64,000 nucleotides of DNA, taken from NCBI RefSeq assembly GCF_009870125.1, contig NC_046680.1, forward strand, positions 7,440,001-7,504,000, read 5' to 3'. The position numbers and the translations under genes are program-made. Each line of letters begins with the position of its first letter. Within the stretch, counting starts at the first letter, position 1. Below, in pieces: positions 53,709 to 64,000 of the stretch. This DNA comes from Drosophila pseudoobscura. Taxonomy: Eukaryota; Arthropoda; Insecta; Diptera; Drosophilidae. The notes beneath the pieces are model-generated. The model was given only the letters and a program-made list of their open reading frames with translations. It was not told the DNA's origin and made no database searches.

Positions 53709-56700
53709 ATCTAATCGAAATGTATTTTAATTATAGTTTTTCTTCGTAGTTTTGAGTGTTTTTCCACTGGGTATTGGATCCAGGAGGTATACGTCGAAGC
53801 TGGATGGTTGAGGGTGGTCTGAAGGGCTGAAAGAATGGACAGCCTTCTCAGAGTGCTCCCCTAGTTTTCTTTCAAAAGAAAAGAAGACAAGAACCTGGAA
53901 ATACTCGGAGGAATACCCAGAAAAATACAGTCAATGTTTTGGGATCAAAAGGTTATCGTTTTTTCCAACTAAAAATACTTGATTTGTGGAATACTATTAT
54001 CTTTCATGGAAGCGTGGCATTGCTCGAACCTTTGACCGAGTGGTCGAGTAAATGTTTAGCCAGAGATACTCTGGGATGGATCCGCCGCCCCACTTGCGTT
54101 GGATTCCCCCCTCCAAAACCCTACCATCCTCAGGTTTTACCTATAGAGCGTGCCGTGCCTCTACAATGTGGAAAATCAGCAAGAGGGCAAATTCCTCTAT
54201 GGCAACACGCACAATATGCACTCATTAGTGCGGCATGGAGTGGTGGTGCAGTGGCAAGTGTGCGGGGGGGTGAAGACGCAAAATCCTCATTGATTTGGAT
54301 CTCCCTGTGTCCCATTGAAGAGAATATGGGCGAGGACTCTCCCTCTATCTCGCTGTGGCGCCTGAAAAGTCACTCTGTCTCCGTGTTAAATGCCAGCCAT
54401 GGAGGCGGCCACATGCAGCATGCAACATGAATGATTTTATTCAGTGCTCTGCAGCTCTGCATCTCTGGAGCTCTGCAGCTCTGGAGCTCTCTGTAGCATA
54501 ATTTGTCGACATCGACATAGTTTTTATGGCTGGCAGTGGCGCTTGCCGCCGGTTTATTTGCCACAAAATGCGGCCATATAAGCGTTGCCAAGTTTATTTT
54601 GGAAAGAAGCAAATTGCTGTCACTGTCACTGTTGCTGAATGTGCAACAAAAGTTGTTGCACTTGCAACGCCCACATAGAGACGGAGTCAAGCCAAGCCGA
54701 TCCGTGCCCCACCCACATCATTTTGGTGCAATTTTTTGGCTGACGCTGATGCCGCAGAGGCAACGGCAGAGGCGGCGAATGGGAACACGTTGCCTCAGCT
54801 GGTGGCATGCAACTGTTTGCTGTTTCTCCATTTTGCTTGACATTAATTTTATGGCATGTTTTTGTTGCTGTTGCCGCTGCCGCTGGCGCTGCCGCGCGCT
54901 TAAATTGTCGCATTTGTCTTGCCGCTGACTGGGGCTCCTGCTGCTGCTGCTGCAGCGTGTGGCATAAAGTTTTGTGTAATCCTTTCAATTTGTTGCATAC
55001 TTTTAGGCGGAAATTAAAATAACAAGCGCAACGTGGTGGCTGGCTTCCTTTCTGCTTCGCCTGGTTTTAGTTTTTGGCTCCACGAAGTTGTGTCGTACAC
55101 GTGTTCTACATCCATGCCACACACACACACACACTGAGCGTGTGGCAGTGCAACCGAGTTCATCAATTAGTAACTTAGACAATGTTGCTCAGGTTTCGTG
55201 TTTCGGGGTCTTTTCTTTAGATTTCAGATTTCTCCCACTCCTGCTCCCACGCCTGCTCCCACTCCCACTCCTTACGGCTGGTAAGGACTCATACTGCTGG
55301 CAATTTATGCTACGAATGGATTCTGTAATGAATTTTGCAAAATAGTTAAATTGAATTCCATGCTGCTGCCGGCTGCTGCCGACTGCTGTCGGCTCCATGC
55401 ACAACAGATGCCCTTGTTATTCCAACTCCATGCCCTTCCAGCTTTTCGGCCAACTCGTTTTCCATCTGCTGCTGCTGTTGTTGTTGTCATTTGGCATCAA
55501 GTAAAAGTAAATAATTGCTGCTTAAAATGCTTGTCAGGAGACGATACCATGTTCGGGCACTCTCTCCTACCTTCTATCGTATTTTGTTTTCATGCTTGGC
55601 CCAGCACCGAGCCCTTTGGCCATTTCTTTGCTTTTTTTGTGGGCTGGGGGTGGCCTGAATTTTGAGTGGCAGCAGTACGAGTAGTCCATCCATTCTTTTT
55701 GGTACCCTGCATTCTTGTAGAAGGACAAGGGTAAGCACATTGCTGTGGCCTTCCATCATCGCTGTTCCATGAAATTCCTACTCCAATTCTACCACTCCTA
55801 GAGATGCTGCTCAATCGCTGGGTATCTCCATGTTGGATTGTCCCTTATAGGTGCCCTCTTTTGTCCTTTTTTCGGTTCTATTCGGTTGCAGACTCGTTAC
55901 CGCCTTAACTGCAATATCGGTTACAGAACTCAGGGACCCAGAACTCTAGAGCTCTTCTCTATTTCAAAGTTGCTGCTGCTGCTGCTGCCTTTGGCTGTTT
56001 TCTTCACTCCTTCAGCCGGCACTCGTTTCCCCTCTCCCACTCCGTCTCTGGTACATTTAGCCTTTCGCTCCTCCTTTGCTTTTGCTGGTTATATTTCGAC
56101 CAGATTGTCTGTATTTGCGGTTTGTGCGTACGTGACATGGATGCTCCTCTGCCGCCATAGATGGATGGATCGGCTCTCCAGCGTTTGGGAGGCGGACACG
56201 GGATGACTGCTTGCTTAACAATTAGTTTTAAAATGCCAGTTGCTGCTGCTGCTCCTGCTGCAGGCCATATTCTGGTATCATTCAGAGATGCCTTGTAATC
56301 CGTACTTGCTTCTCGTACTCATTAGAGCGCTGCTATTCCACTGGAAGGAGTCCAGGTCCAGGGACGGATGGCTACCAGATCGAAGGGGGGGAAATAGAGT
56401 GAGTGAGAGGGAGGCAAAAATCAACAACAACAAACACAACAACAATCAATGTTGTCCCGTAATCAATTAACGATTTAACGTTCCGTTCGTCGTCTCTGGT
56501 CAATCTGTCTCTCTGCCTCTCCCCATCTCCTCATCACCCTCTCTCTCTGTCTCTATCTATCTCTGTGTGCCCTGTCAGCATTTGGCGCCACCTCCGCCAT
56601 CAGAAGTTCTGTTTGTGTGTGTGTGTGTGTGTGCATGAACACGTCATTGGGGCAGCGTATTTTTTTGGGGAGGGGAAGGGTTGCAGTCATTTCCAGGGCT

Positions 56701-57786
56701 GGCTATTCACTCATCGATTGCTCCATGATTTTATCAATCATTGCGAGTGTTGGTAACCCTGTTTGGCCAAGGATAATCTGCAAATCGGCTCGATTTTTAA
56801 TCGAATCTTTTGGCAACTCTGGCAGCCCTGTTTCTGGTGTACAAGTATTTTGTTGGGCGTGGGAGGGGGGCTAATGTGATTACTCCTGTCATTATTTCGT
56901 CGCTACAGCGCCACATCCAATGCCCCTCAATGCCCCCACAATGCTGCCATTAAATTGACCGCCGTCTCTCCCTCTCCCTCTCTCTCGCTCTCGTATGGTG
57001 TGTGCGTGTGTGCGTGTCTGTGTGCATTTAACTGCACGTTTTCAAACTTTGACCCGCGCTTCATTCCGTTGGCCAGCCAAGGGTCGTATCCCTGCCCGGC
57101 TTTGGGGCTCTGTTGATTGGTTATTGACTTTTAACAGAAAAATTGATGTAATGCAATTAGTTTTACAGCTAAACCGTTTGCTGATTGTGCCAAACGGGCA
57201 AGCGGAACGGAACGTTGTGCTAAACGAGCTCTTTGTCGGCGTCCAACGAGGGGGAGCTGTTCAAGGCATGTGTGTTGGGGGCTGGGATACGATCTGAGGA
57301 AGGGGATCTGTTTGCATATCCAAGGGGGTTGATTCTGGATTCATTAAATGTGTATTTTGGGGCTTAATCAATAACAAAGGTGTGCTTTGCCCCTACATCC
57401 AGTGTAAATGAAGCCCTTCCACAGATATCTCTGCTTATTTAGGCCCTGCCTGGGGAGATCCCATATCTAATCGGGCCATCGAAAAGCCAACCGACAGCTA
57501 CATAAATGCTGGAGCAACCTGCAAGGCATGTCCTGCCCGAAGGCTGGCCATCAATTACACGCATGTGCAACGAAATTGAACCATAACGGAGCAGCGGGTG
57601 GCAGCAGTATCGGAATACCTCGCCGCCGAATATGCGGCCAAATGAACTGAAACCGGAAGCCACCAAAGGGGGTGGCGCTGAACCGGGGGGTAGTGGAAAT
57701 TTATTGCAGTTGTGCGAAACAAAGCGTACAATTTTTGCTGCTTAATTGAAAAATATAAATTGTTGCCACATGTACGAGTATGTCTG

Positions 57787-57817
<31 letters not shown>

Positions 57818-60800
57818 TGTGTGTGTGTGGATCGGAAGTAAAGTCAAAAGCAGAACAAGAACATTAATAACACTGCCCCGAAAACGGAAATAATAAAAGC
57901 CATTTTAACGATGACGCCAAATATAAAATCAACAGAAATTGTAGTCGCACATAAAAATGGCTAAATATTGTGGCACCATTTGCGACTGCCAGTCATGACT
58001 GGCCGTTAAACGAGGCAATGGAGGCCAAGAGCAGTCGGTGATTGGCAAGGCTTTTCAGCCAGGGGTTTGGTTCATTCAAAGGCTTGAAAGTAGTATTTTG
58101 AGAGTGTGTTCATAAAGAGCCGCTTGGTTATGTGATTCATATGCAGGCTACTTGTCGTAGCCCCCCCCCCCCACTCCATTGTGCTCTGGAGAAAGTGAAA
58201 ACCTTGAGGAATTCCACTCCCATCCTCTCATCATAGGCGCTGGTTATTCAGGCAGTAATTTAAAAGCGGAAAAACGACAATCAATGCGGGTCAATATTTG
58301 TCAACTGTAAACAGCAGAACAATATGGGGATGGTGGAGAGGAATACAGTCACTGCCAAAAGGCAATGGAAGACACAACACACACACACTCACAGGCACCC
58401 ACAGAAAAAGTCAAGTGCAAACAGCAAAAGGGGGAAAAAAAAGGAATAGCAGGAAAAAATGCGACATGCAGGTGGCATAAATGGGAGAAAAAAAAACCAA
58501 CACACACACACACAGACAGGGGAGAGAGGGGAGAGGCGCACCTATACATGCACAATTATCACGGGGTCCTTTGATGATGAGCTTCCTGCACATCAAAAGC
58601 CAAAAATAGAGCAACTAAAAGGCAGGGAAAAGGCCAAGAGCCCGTCGGATGTTCGGCCAAGGCCAAAAAGGATTCGAAATGGCTAAAAACGTAACGAACA
58701 AACAGCGTGCTCCGATGTCAGCCACACACAAATTTCATTGCTACATGGAGGCACACCATCGGTCCTTTTCCCCCCTCCACCGGCGTTTGATTGAAGGAGC
58801 GCCTCTGATAGACAGATGCAGCAACCACTTGGGCACTTGGGCACCCGCAAAGCCCTCGAAACCCCAAAACATACACAGAAACACACTCGCCCCCACACAT
58901 CCACGAGTGTGTGTGTGTACATCTGCTGGAGCATTCATGGGGGGCGGTGTGGGGTGTGGGGTGGGCTGGGCAAAGCGAACACACCTTGACTTTTGGTCAG
59001 AGATATTCTGATTTGTTTGTGTTTCTACTTTTCGAGCTTAACAAATTAAGCGCTCAATCTGTAGGCCACCGACCATACAGCAGACCATACAAAAAAAGAG
59101 CTGCCAAACGGACGGAGACCGGAGACCGGATAAAAGGTAGCCCATGAAATCAACAAGAGAAAAAATTATCATCAGCAAAAAAAAACACTACCAAAGGGGA
59201 AAGTAGCTGCTAAAGATGGAGTGGAGGGACAATGAATGAGGGAAAACCAGTAGATCGAAGCATGAAATACACTTAAATATAGAAATTGTTTCAAAGTCTC
59301 ACTCGATATTTAATGAAAAGACTTACTTTTGGATGGTATTTCTGGGACTATCCTCACGCTTCCTCTATAGAGAGTACACCAGAGATTGCCACAATTCTGT
59401 TGAACTTTTGCTAAAACCCATAGCGAAATGAAACACAATCAAAAGTAGTATTTATTCCCGCAAAACAAAAAACAAGCGAAAGAGAAAGCGAAAGATTGAG
59501 GGAATCGCTGCATTTTAGGTGACGCCAGAAGTCAACTCTTCGTTAGTTCTGTTTGTTATGGCCACCCTTCCAGCCCCCAGCAGCGCCAAGGCCCCCCTGC
59601 GTGTGCTGTCGTCGTTTCCCGTTTGTTTACATTCGCCAGGTGGTGCCAGGGGGGAGCGGGGGGCGGTGCGGGTCGAGTATGTGTTGGCTCCTCGTTAGAG
59701 CTGTCGGCCCTACCCCGCGCTAGTTTTCTGATGAATTTATTCGCTAAACATGTTTATTATTTACTCGCAAATCACACAGCAAATTTGACAGTTTCAAGCG
59801 TTGGCAAGTGTATGGACAAGGGGGAGTGGAGGGGGAGAAATGAGGAGAGAGGTGGCTAATAGGGAAAATGTGCCCTATGGCGGCTCTTCTGCCGAAATAT
59901 ACGCTCTAAATATCTTTTTGAAACCATTTTATGGACTCGGGAAAATGAGGAAAGCAGGAACAGCCTGTATAATATATTAAGGAGCTTTGGGGAAATATCT
60001 TGATGTGAAAACAGAAGTTGAAGATGGATATGCCAAGTGTATCTAGAGCTTCGGTTCCCAAAAACCGAAATTTCTTCTTGTTTTTGGAGTCTGCTTTGCT
60101 GATTTATGCTTACCCCACCAAAAAACCTCAGTCCAAATCAATCTGCCACAAAAGATGCTTCCGCCCAGCCCCGGGAGAAAGTACTCGACCGCCACTCTCT
60201 CCCTGATGGCGGCAGACCTGTGAGCGTTGTTAATATTTTAAGCTGTGTAATTAATTTAAAACCTTGTAATTAATAAATAACACCAACGTGTAGTGGGCGG
60301 TGCCAAACAGCAGCAGAAGCAGAAACAGAAACAGAAACAGATAAGCGGTAATCATTAACACTGCGGCCAGTGGGGTGGGGGGTGGTGTGGGGGGGCTGTT
60401 AAATGGATTTTACTGGATTTGCCTGCGGGCAGAGTGTTCTCTGTCCGGGACCAGCGAGCCGCAATACAATAATTGTGCGTGCTTATACGAGTATCCGCTT
60501 TTAGCCTGCAACTAATTCAATTCGATCGGTTATTTGGGACAACTTTTCATTGTCCTATTAGAGCATTTCCATGTACTGCCACGGGGATATTCGTACCGTT
60601 TCCTGGCAGCAGGATATTAGTCAATTAGTTGCCAGTCAACAAGTTATTAGTAATTTACAACAATTTAATCGACATTTTGTAGAAAATAGTTTTAAATCCG
60701 CTTAGCTCTCAGATTTTAACGGAACAAAAATTAATGTAATAAGTACAGATTTAAGCCTCATATCCGAACGAAATATAAACACAAATCTGTAGCATTTCAA

Positions 60801-61119
60801 ATATGTTTGAGACTATTATGCTCTGAGCGTCTTCAGCAGCGTGTGTTGCCATTCATTTTATTTAAAAGTCGACGATTAGTGGGCTCTGGTATGGTTTATT
60901 GCGAGGGCTTATAGCTTATCGAATAGTGGCAAAAGGTGTACGGATTTGATAGCTATAGAGGATTATATCGATTCAAGACGGTGTCGATGGACTGTGTCGG
61001 ATTGAAGATCTCTTCTAAGACGGTAGTCGGGTGCTTGGTTGCCAGATCAAGACTTAAATCAAGGGCAGGCTTACCTTAATGCCAGCAAGAGCTGCATAGG
61101 ATAAGCTGCTGCCGCGAGG
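53709..61119. other. 7.4-kb intergenic region, no gene recognised
   Basis: Both strands were read. Open frames are short and mostly simple repeats: CTG clusters near 54,940-54,955 and 55,970-55,988, GT at 56,615-56,632 and 57,787-57,829, CA near 58,378-58,388 and 58,501-58,514. The stretch 54,500-54,620 has several TTTATGG/TTTATTTG words that resemble homeodomain or Caudal sites, but this is weak. It may be regulatory DNA of a gene to the right. Confidence 0.5.
57787..57829. repeat. (GT)n microsatellite, about 43 bp, one interruption
   Basis: GT dinucleotide array with a single GGGT interruption. Confidence 0.95.
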
Positions 61120-62405
61120 GAGAAATATTTATTTATTTATTTATATACAACGAGGTTAGAGTTAAAACTATTAACCTAGCTTATTTAATGATATTATGTT
61201 ACATTATTCTTATTATTTTATATTTATTATATGCGAGATTATTACATGGGTTTTATATTAGAATTAGATTAATGGATATAAATTAGTTTCTTTTAGATAG
61301 TTTATGATTAGGTCGATTTCAGTTTTAGTTGGTTTAGAGAGCGGATTATTGTTAGCGAAGATTTTGAAACGTACATATGTCTGTGAGTTGTGAGTATGGG
61401 CAGTCTTTGAGTAGGTGTTCTATAGTTACTGGAACGTTATTCAGGCAATGCGTACAAGTATTAATTTTGGTAGGATCTAGGTAATGTTGGTGAGTTATTC
61501 TTGTATGTCCTAGTCTTAGTCTAATTATCTTTGTTTGTTTTATCCTTGATGTGGTGTTTTGGTCTAGTCTTTTGGTGAATTTGTCGGCTGTTATTTGGTG
61601 GGGTTGATAAATTGATACCAGTTCGATGTTTGGTCGAGTTTTATAAGTTTGTCTTTAAGCATTTTTGTCTTGAGGTGTTTGTTTAATGTCTGCTATATTG
61701 TTATTGTGTGTGTATGTATGTAAGAGGCATTATTGAAGCTGATTTCGCTTTTTGGTCTGCTAGTTAATTTCCTTTTATGTTTTTATGACCTCGGATCCAG
61801 AGTAGTTTTATTTTTGGATGTAGTTGCAGTAGAAGAGATCTAATTTTAGATTCATAATAGTTGAAGTTATCAGGGTTGCCTATGGCTTGAAGAGAGGATA
61901 GAGCGTCTGAATATATCATATATTTCCCGCGCATAGAGTTAACAATCGAATATGGCTATGATTTCGGCAGAGTAAATTGATTAACAATTTTGTAGTAAGC
62001 CCACTTTAAGGTGTTTGTTTGCGTTGTGATTGCAAATGATGTGGCACTTATGGTTTTTGATCCATCCGTAAACAGAAAGGAGTGATCATTAAATTGGTTT
62101 TTGATAGTAAGAAAGTGTTGTTGGTATATTGAGTCGTGTGTAGTTCGGTATTGATGGTATTTGGTTGGAATTTCCAGAAAGGTAGCTTAGTTTTTATCTC
62201 GGGTTTTACGAGAAGGCCTATGTTTTGTTTTTTGTTGTAGTGAGTGAGTTATTGCTGAAGGTATTTTGTTTTTAAAGTGGATTCTGTTTTGGAGGGACTT
62301 TGAGATTTTGTGAAATGGTGAGTGGTTTGGAAAATAGAGGTTTTTTATTAGTTTGGCTTGTAGAAAGTCCCGTCGATCTGCAACTGTGTTCATGTTAGCT
62401 TCCAT
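61120..62405 (-). pseudogene. 5'-truncated, decayed I-clade non-LTR retrotransposon
   Basis: On the minus strand the remains of an ORF2 C-terminus are readable: a post-RT linker (62405-62187), then an RNase H domain with FTDGSKT (near 62065), SAEIIAIF (near 61960), IYSDALSSLQAI (near 61905) and WIRGHKNIKGN (near 61790). The C-terminal RLRLGHTR ... CTHCL ... HLLKDCP zinc motif follows (61,530-61,400), and a stop lies at 61266-61264. Damage includes a frameshift near 61,970 and a TAA stop in the RNase H where LADQKAKS follows. A 3' UTR of about 120 bases ends in an ATAAAT-type tail at 61124-61146. The RT and everything upstream are missing. RNase H plus this tail fits the I clade. Confidence 0.8.
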
Positions 62406-64000
62406 TAAGAGGGAGGAATATGGTGTGTATGTACATATGTATGTATGTACATGTCGGAGATTTATACGAATGAACAGAAACTACGTAGTAGCTTTATGTA
62501 TGTCTGTCTGTTATGCTTTCAGTTCGCATTTTTGCTGAGAGCGAGGCTGGCGAGCGGGAGAGAGAGTCGTCTCAGCCGAGTGTGACGCGGTGATTTTGTA
62601 TTTAAGAGTGAGAGAGAGAGCGAGATCAAAAAGCAATGCTAGTCGGGTATTGCTTGAACTGAGAGAGTTTTCAAGAGAGAGGGAGACACAACTTGCAAAA
62701 TGCAAGAAAAAGAAACGCGGCCCCTCTGCCTCTGGCATACAAGGACACCCTGTATATATGTACATATATATTATGTTACAGGGTGATACAGTGGGTAGTG
62801 CAAAAAACAAGCAATGAGAGTCTATTATCTATGAATATTGGGGAATATTGGGCACAACATAATGCTTTCTTGATAGCTGAACATAAATCGAAATCTGCAC
62901 TATGATTTTCGAAGATTGATTTTTGCTCGCTATAATTGTAGTGTTTTTAAATAGAAACCCGCGTTAAATTCCGCCTGATTCGTGCACGCATTGATTTCCT
63001 CTAAAGAGATGCAATCTACAGTTGGTGTATCCTTAAACAAGTCCCGCTATTGAGTGGATTTTTGTGTGGCAACATCATTGATATGGCAATTGTTCTATTT
63101 TCTGGGCCAAAGCACACACACTGTATCCGGGACGCTGACACAGACCCAGACCCAGACACGCATTCGCTCACTCCCGTATCCCGATCATCATCAATCACAG
63201 CGGCACGCCAGCCATACACAGAGTCCCGTCCCGAGAGGTCGTGTCGAGACCCCAATCCCATTTCCATTCGCCGCCTGACAGTGCACTTTTTGTTGCTTTT
63301 TTTATTCGGGTGGTGCCACTATAATTGGCAATTCATGCAGGAAACAGGCCATTATGCCGCTGTTAGCTTATTAGCTGGCCGTGAAAATGCCTGCCCCTTC
63401 AATCGGTGTCTGGAGCGGCGGCTGCTGCTGCTGCTGCGTCACTCCGGAGACGGAGCTGTCGTCTTTTCGAGTGGTGGCTCCCCAGGAGGCCGGAAGCGTG
63501 GGCATTGGTGTTTTATCGAATATAATTACCTTTCGAACACCTTCCTCCGTCGCCTGTTCTCCATTTCCATGCCGCTCGGACCGCAATACATAATTTGGTG
63601 TCATGTCGTGTGGTTTGCCTGCGGGACAGGGAGGCGTCCTAATAAGCAGCTAAACGGCAAATGCAGGTGCAACAAGAGTGCACTGGCTGTGGCAATCAGG
63701 AGGCCTCAGGGCGAGGCATAAATACATGTATTTGGCAGCCCACTGGAACACATCGTGTCTGCCCCCCCACCCATCAAAGCCCGTCTTGGAGCCACCCATT
63801 CTGAAGATACAAATACAGTTATGTATCTGCCTGAGGCATCTCCCTGTTTATGATGCCATTAAGACGCATTGAGAAAATGCAAAATTTGCAAATGTACAAA
63901 ATCTTAAGGATCTTAAGGACACCCCCACCCTCCCTCATCAGTGCCAGCAAAATGCGAGGCCATGTGCTGGAAATTTAGAGGGGGATAGAGTGGGGGGGAA
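62406..64000. other. Intergenic DNA to the window end, no gene recognised
   Basis: GTAC/ATGTATGTATGTAC words at 62,430-62,451, GA-rich stretches at 62,560-62,690 and CTG at 63,420-63,438. The longest open frame here (63050-63721, plus) begins without ATG and resembles nothing known. Confidence 0.5.

Noticed and set aside
63050..63721. 223-codon plus-strand open frame near the window end
   Set aside because: It does not start with ATG, has no recognisable domain, and includes translated CTG and CA-type repeats.

Overview
The window is nuclear DNA from a Drosophila species. Compact fly gene structures, many CA/GT, GA and CTG microsatellites, and a clear fly Sema2a gene all point to the genus. 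The obscura group is my guess from base composition and microsatellite load; nothing here proves it. In D. melanogaster Sema2a lies on 2R (Muller element C), so this is probably the same element. I see no prokaryotic features, CRISPR array, rRNA or tRNA gene.

Layout. From 1 to about 28.6 kb, the minus strand carries the 5' half of the secreted semaphorin gene Sema2a. Eight coding exons give about 320 residues, and the 3' half lies off the left edge. A second possible signal-peptide exon at 25.4-25.6 kb splices in phase to the shared sema-domain exons. From 29.67 to 31.87 kb (plus) lies a two-exon gene for an ATP synthase subunit d-like protein with a very long charged C-terminal extension. 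From 35.97 to 37.55 kb (minus) lies an intronless M17 leucyl-aminopeptidase of the sperm S-Lap/loopin type that has lost most of its metal ligands. A four-unit tandem array lies at 37.9-38.5 kb.

From 39,450 to 49,808 (plus) sits a complete, apparently very young Ty3/gypsy LTR retrotransposon of 10,359 bp. It has 2,255-bp LTRs and a CCTT target-site duplication. Gag begins with a RING-H2 finger, and pol is reached through a textbook -1 frameshift signal. A perfect 18-nt tRNA-Lys primer-binding site lies 84 bp inside the LTR edge instead of next to it.

To the right are a divergent pair: a three-exon chymotrypsin-fold serine protease (minus, 51.43-52.42 kb) and a two-exon secreted G12/insect-allergen-repeat protein (plus, 53.0-53.7 kb). 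From 53.7 kb to the end I find no convincing gene. A dead, 5'-truncated I-clade non-LTR retrotransposon with an RNase H domain lies at 61.12-62.41 kb (minus).

How the genes relate. Sema2a is a neuronal guidance cue with long introns. ATP synthase d-like and S-Lap-type proteins are both known from Drosophila sperm mitochondrial derivatives, so their proximity may reflect a shared testis domain. The protease and G12 genes look like gut or secreted-protein genes sharing a 0.58-kb 5' region. The retrotransposon landed between these two blocks.
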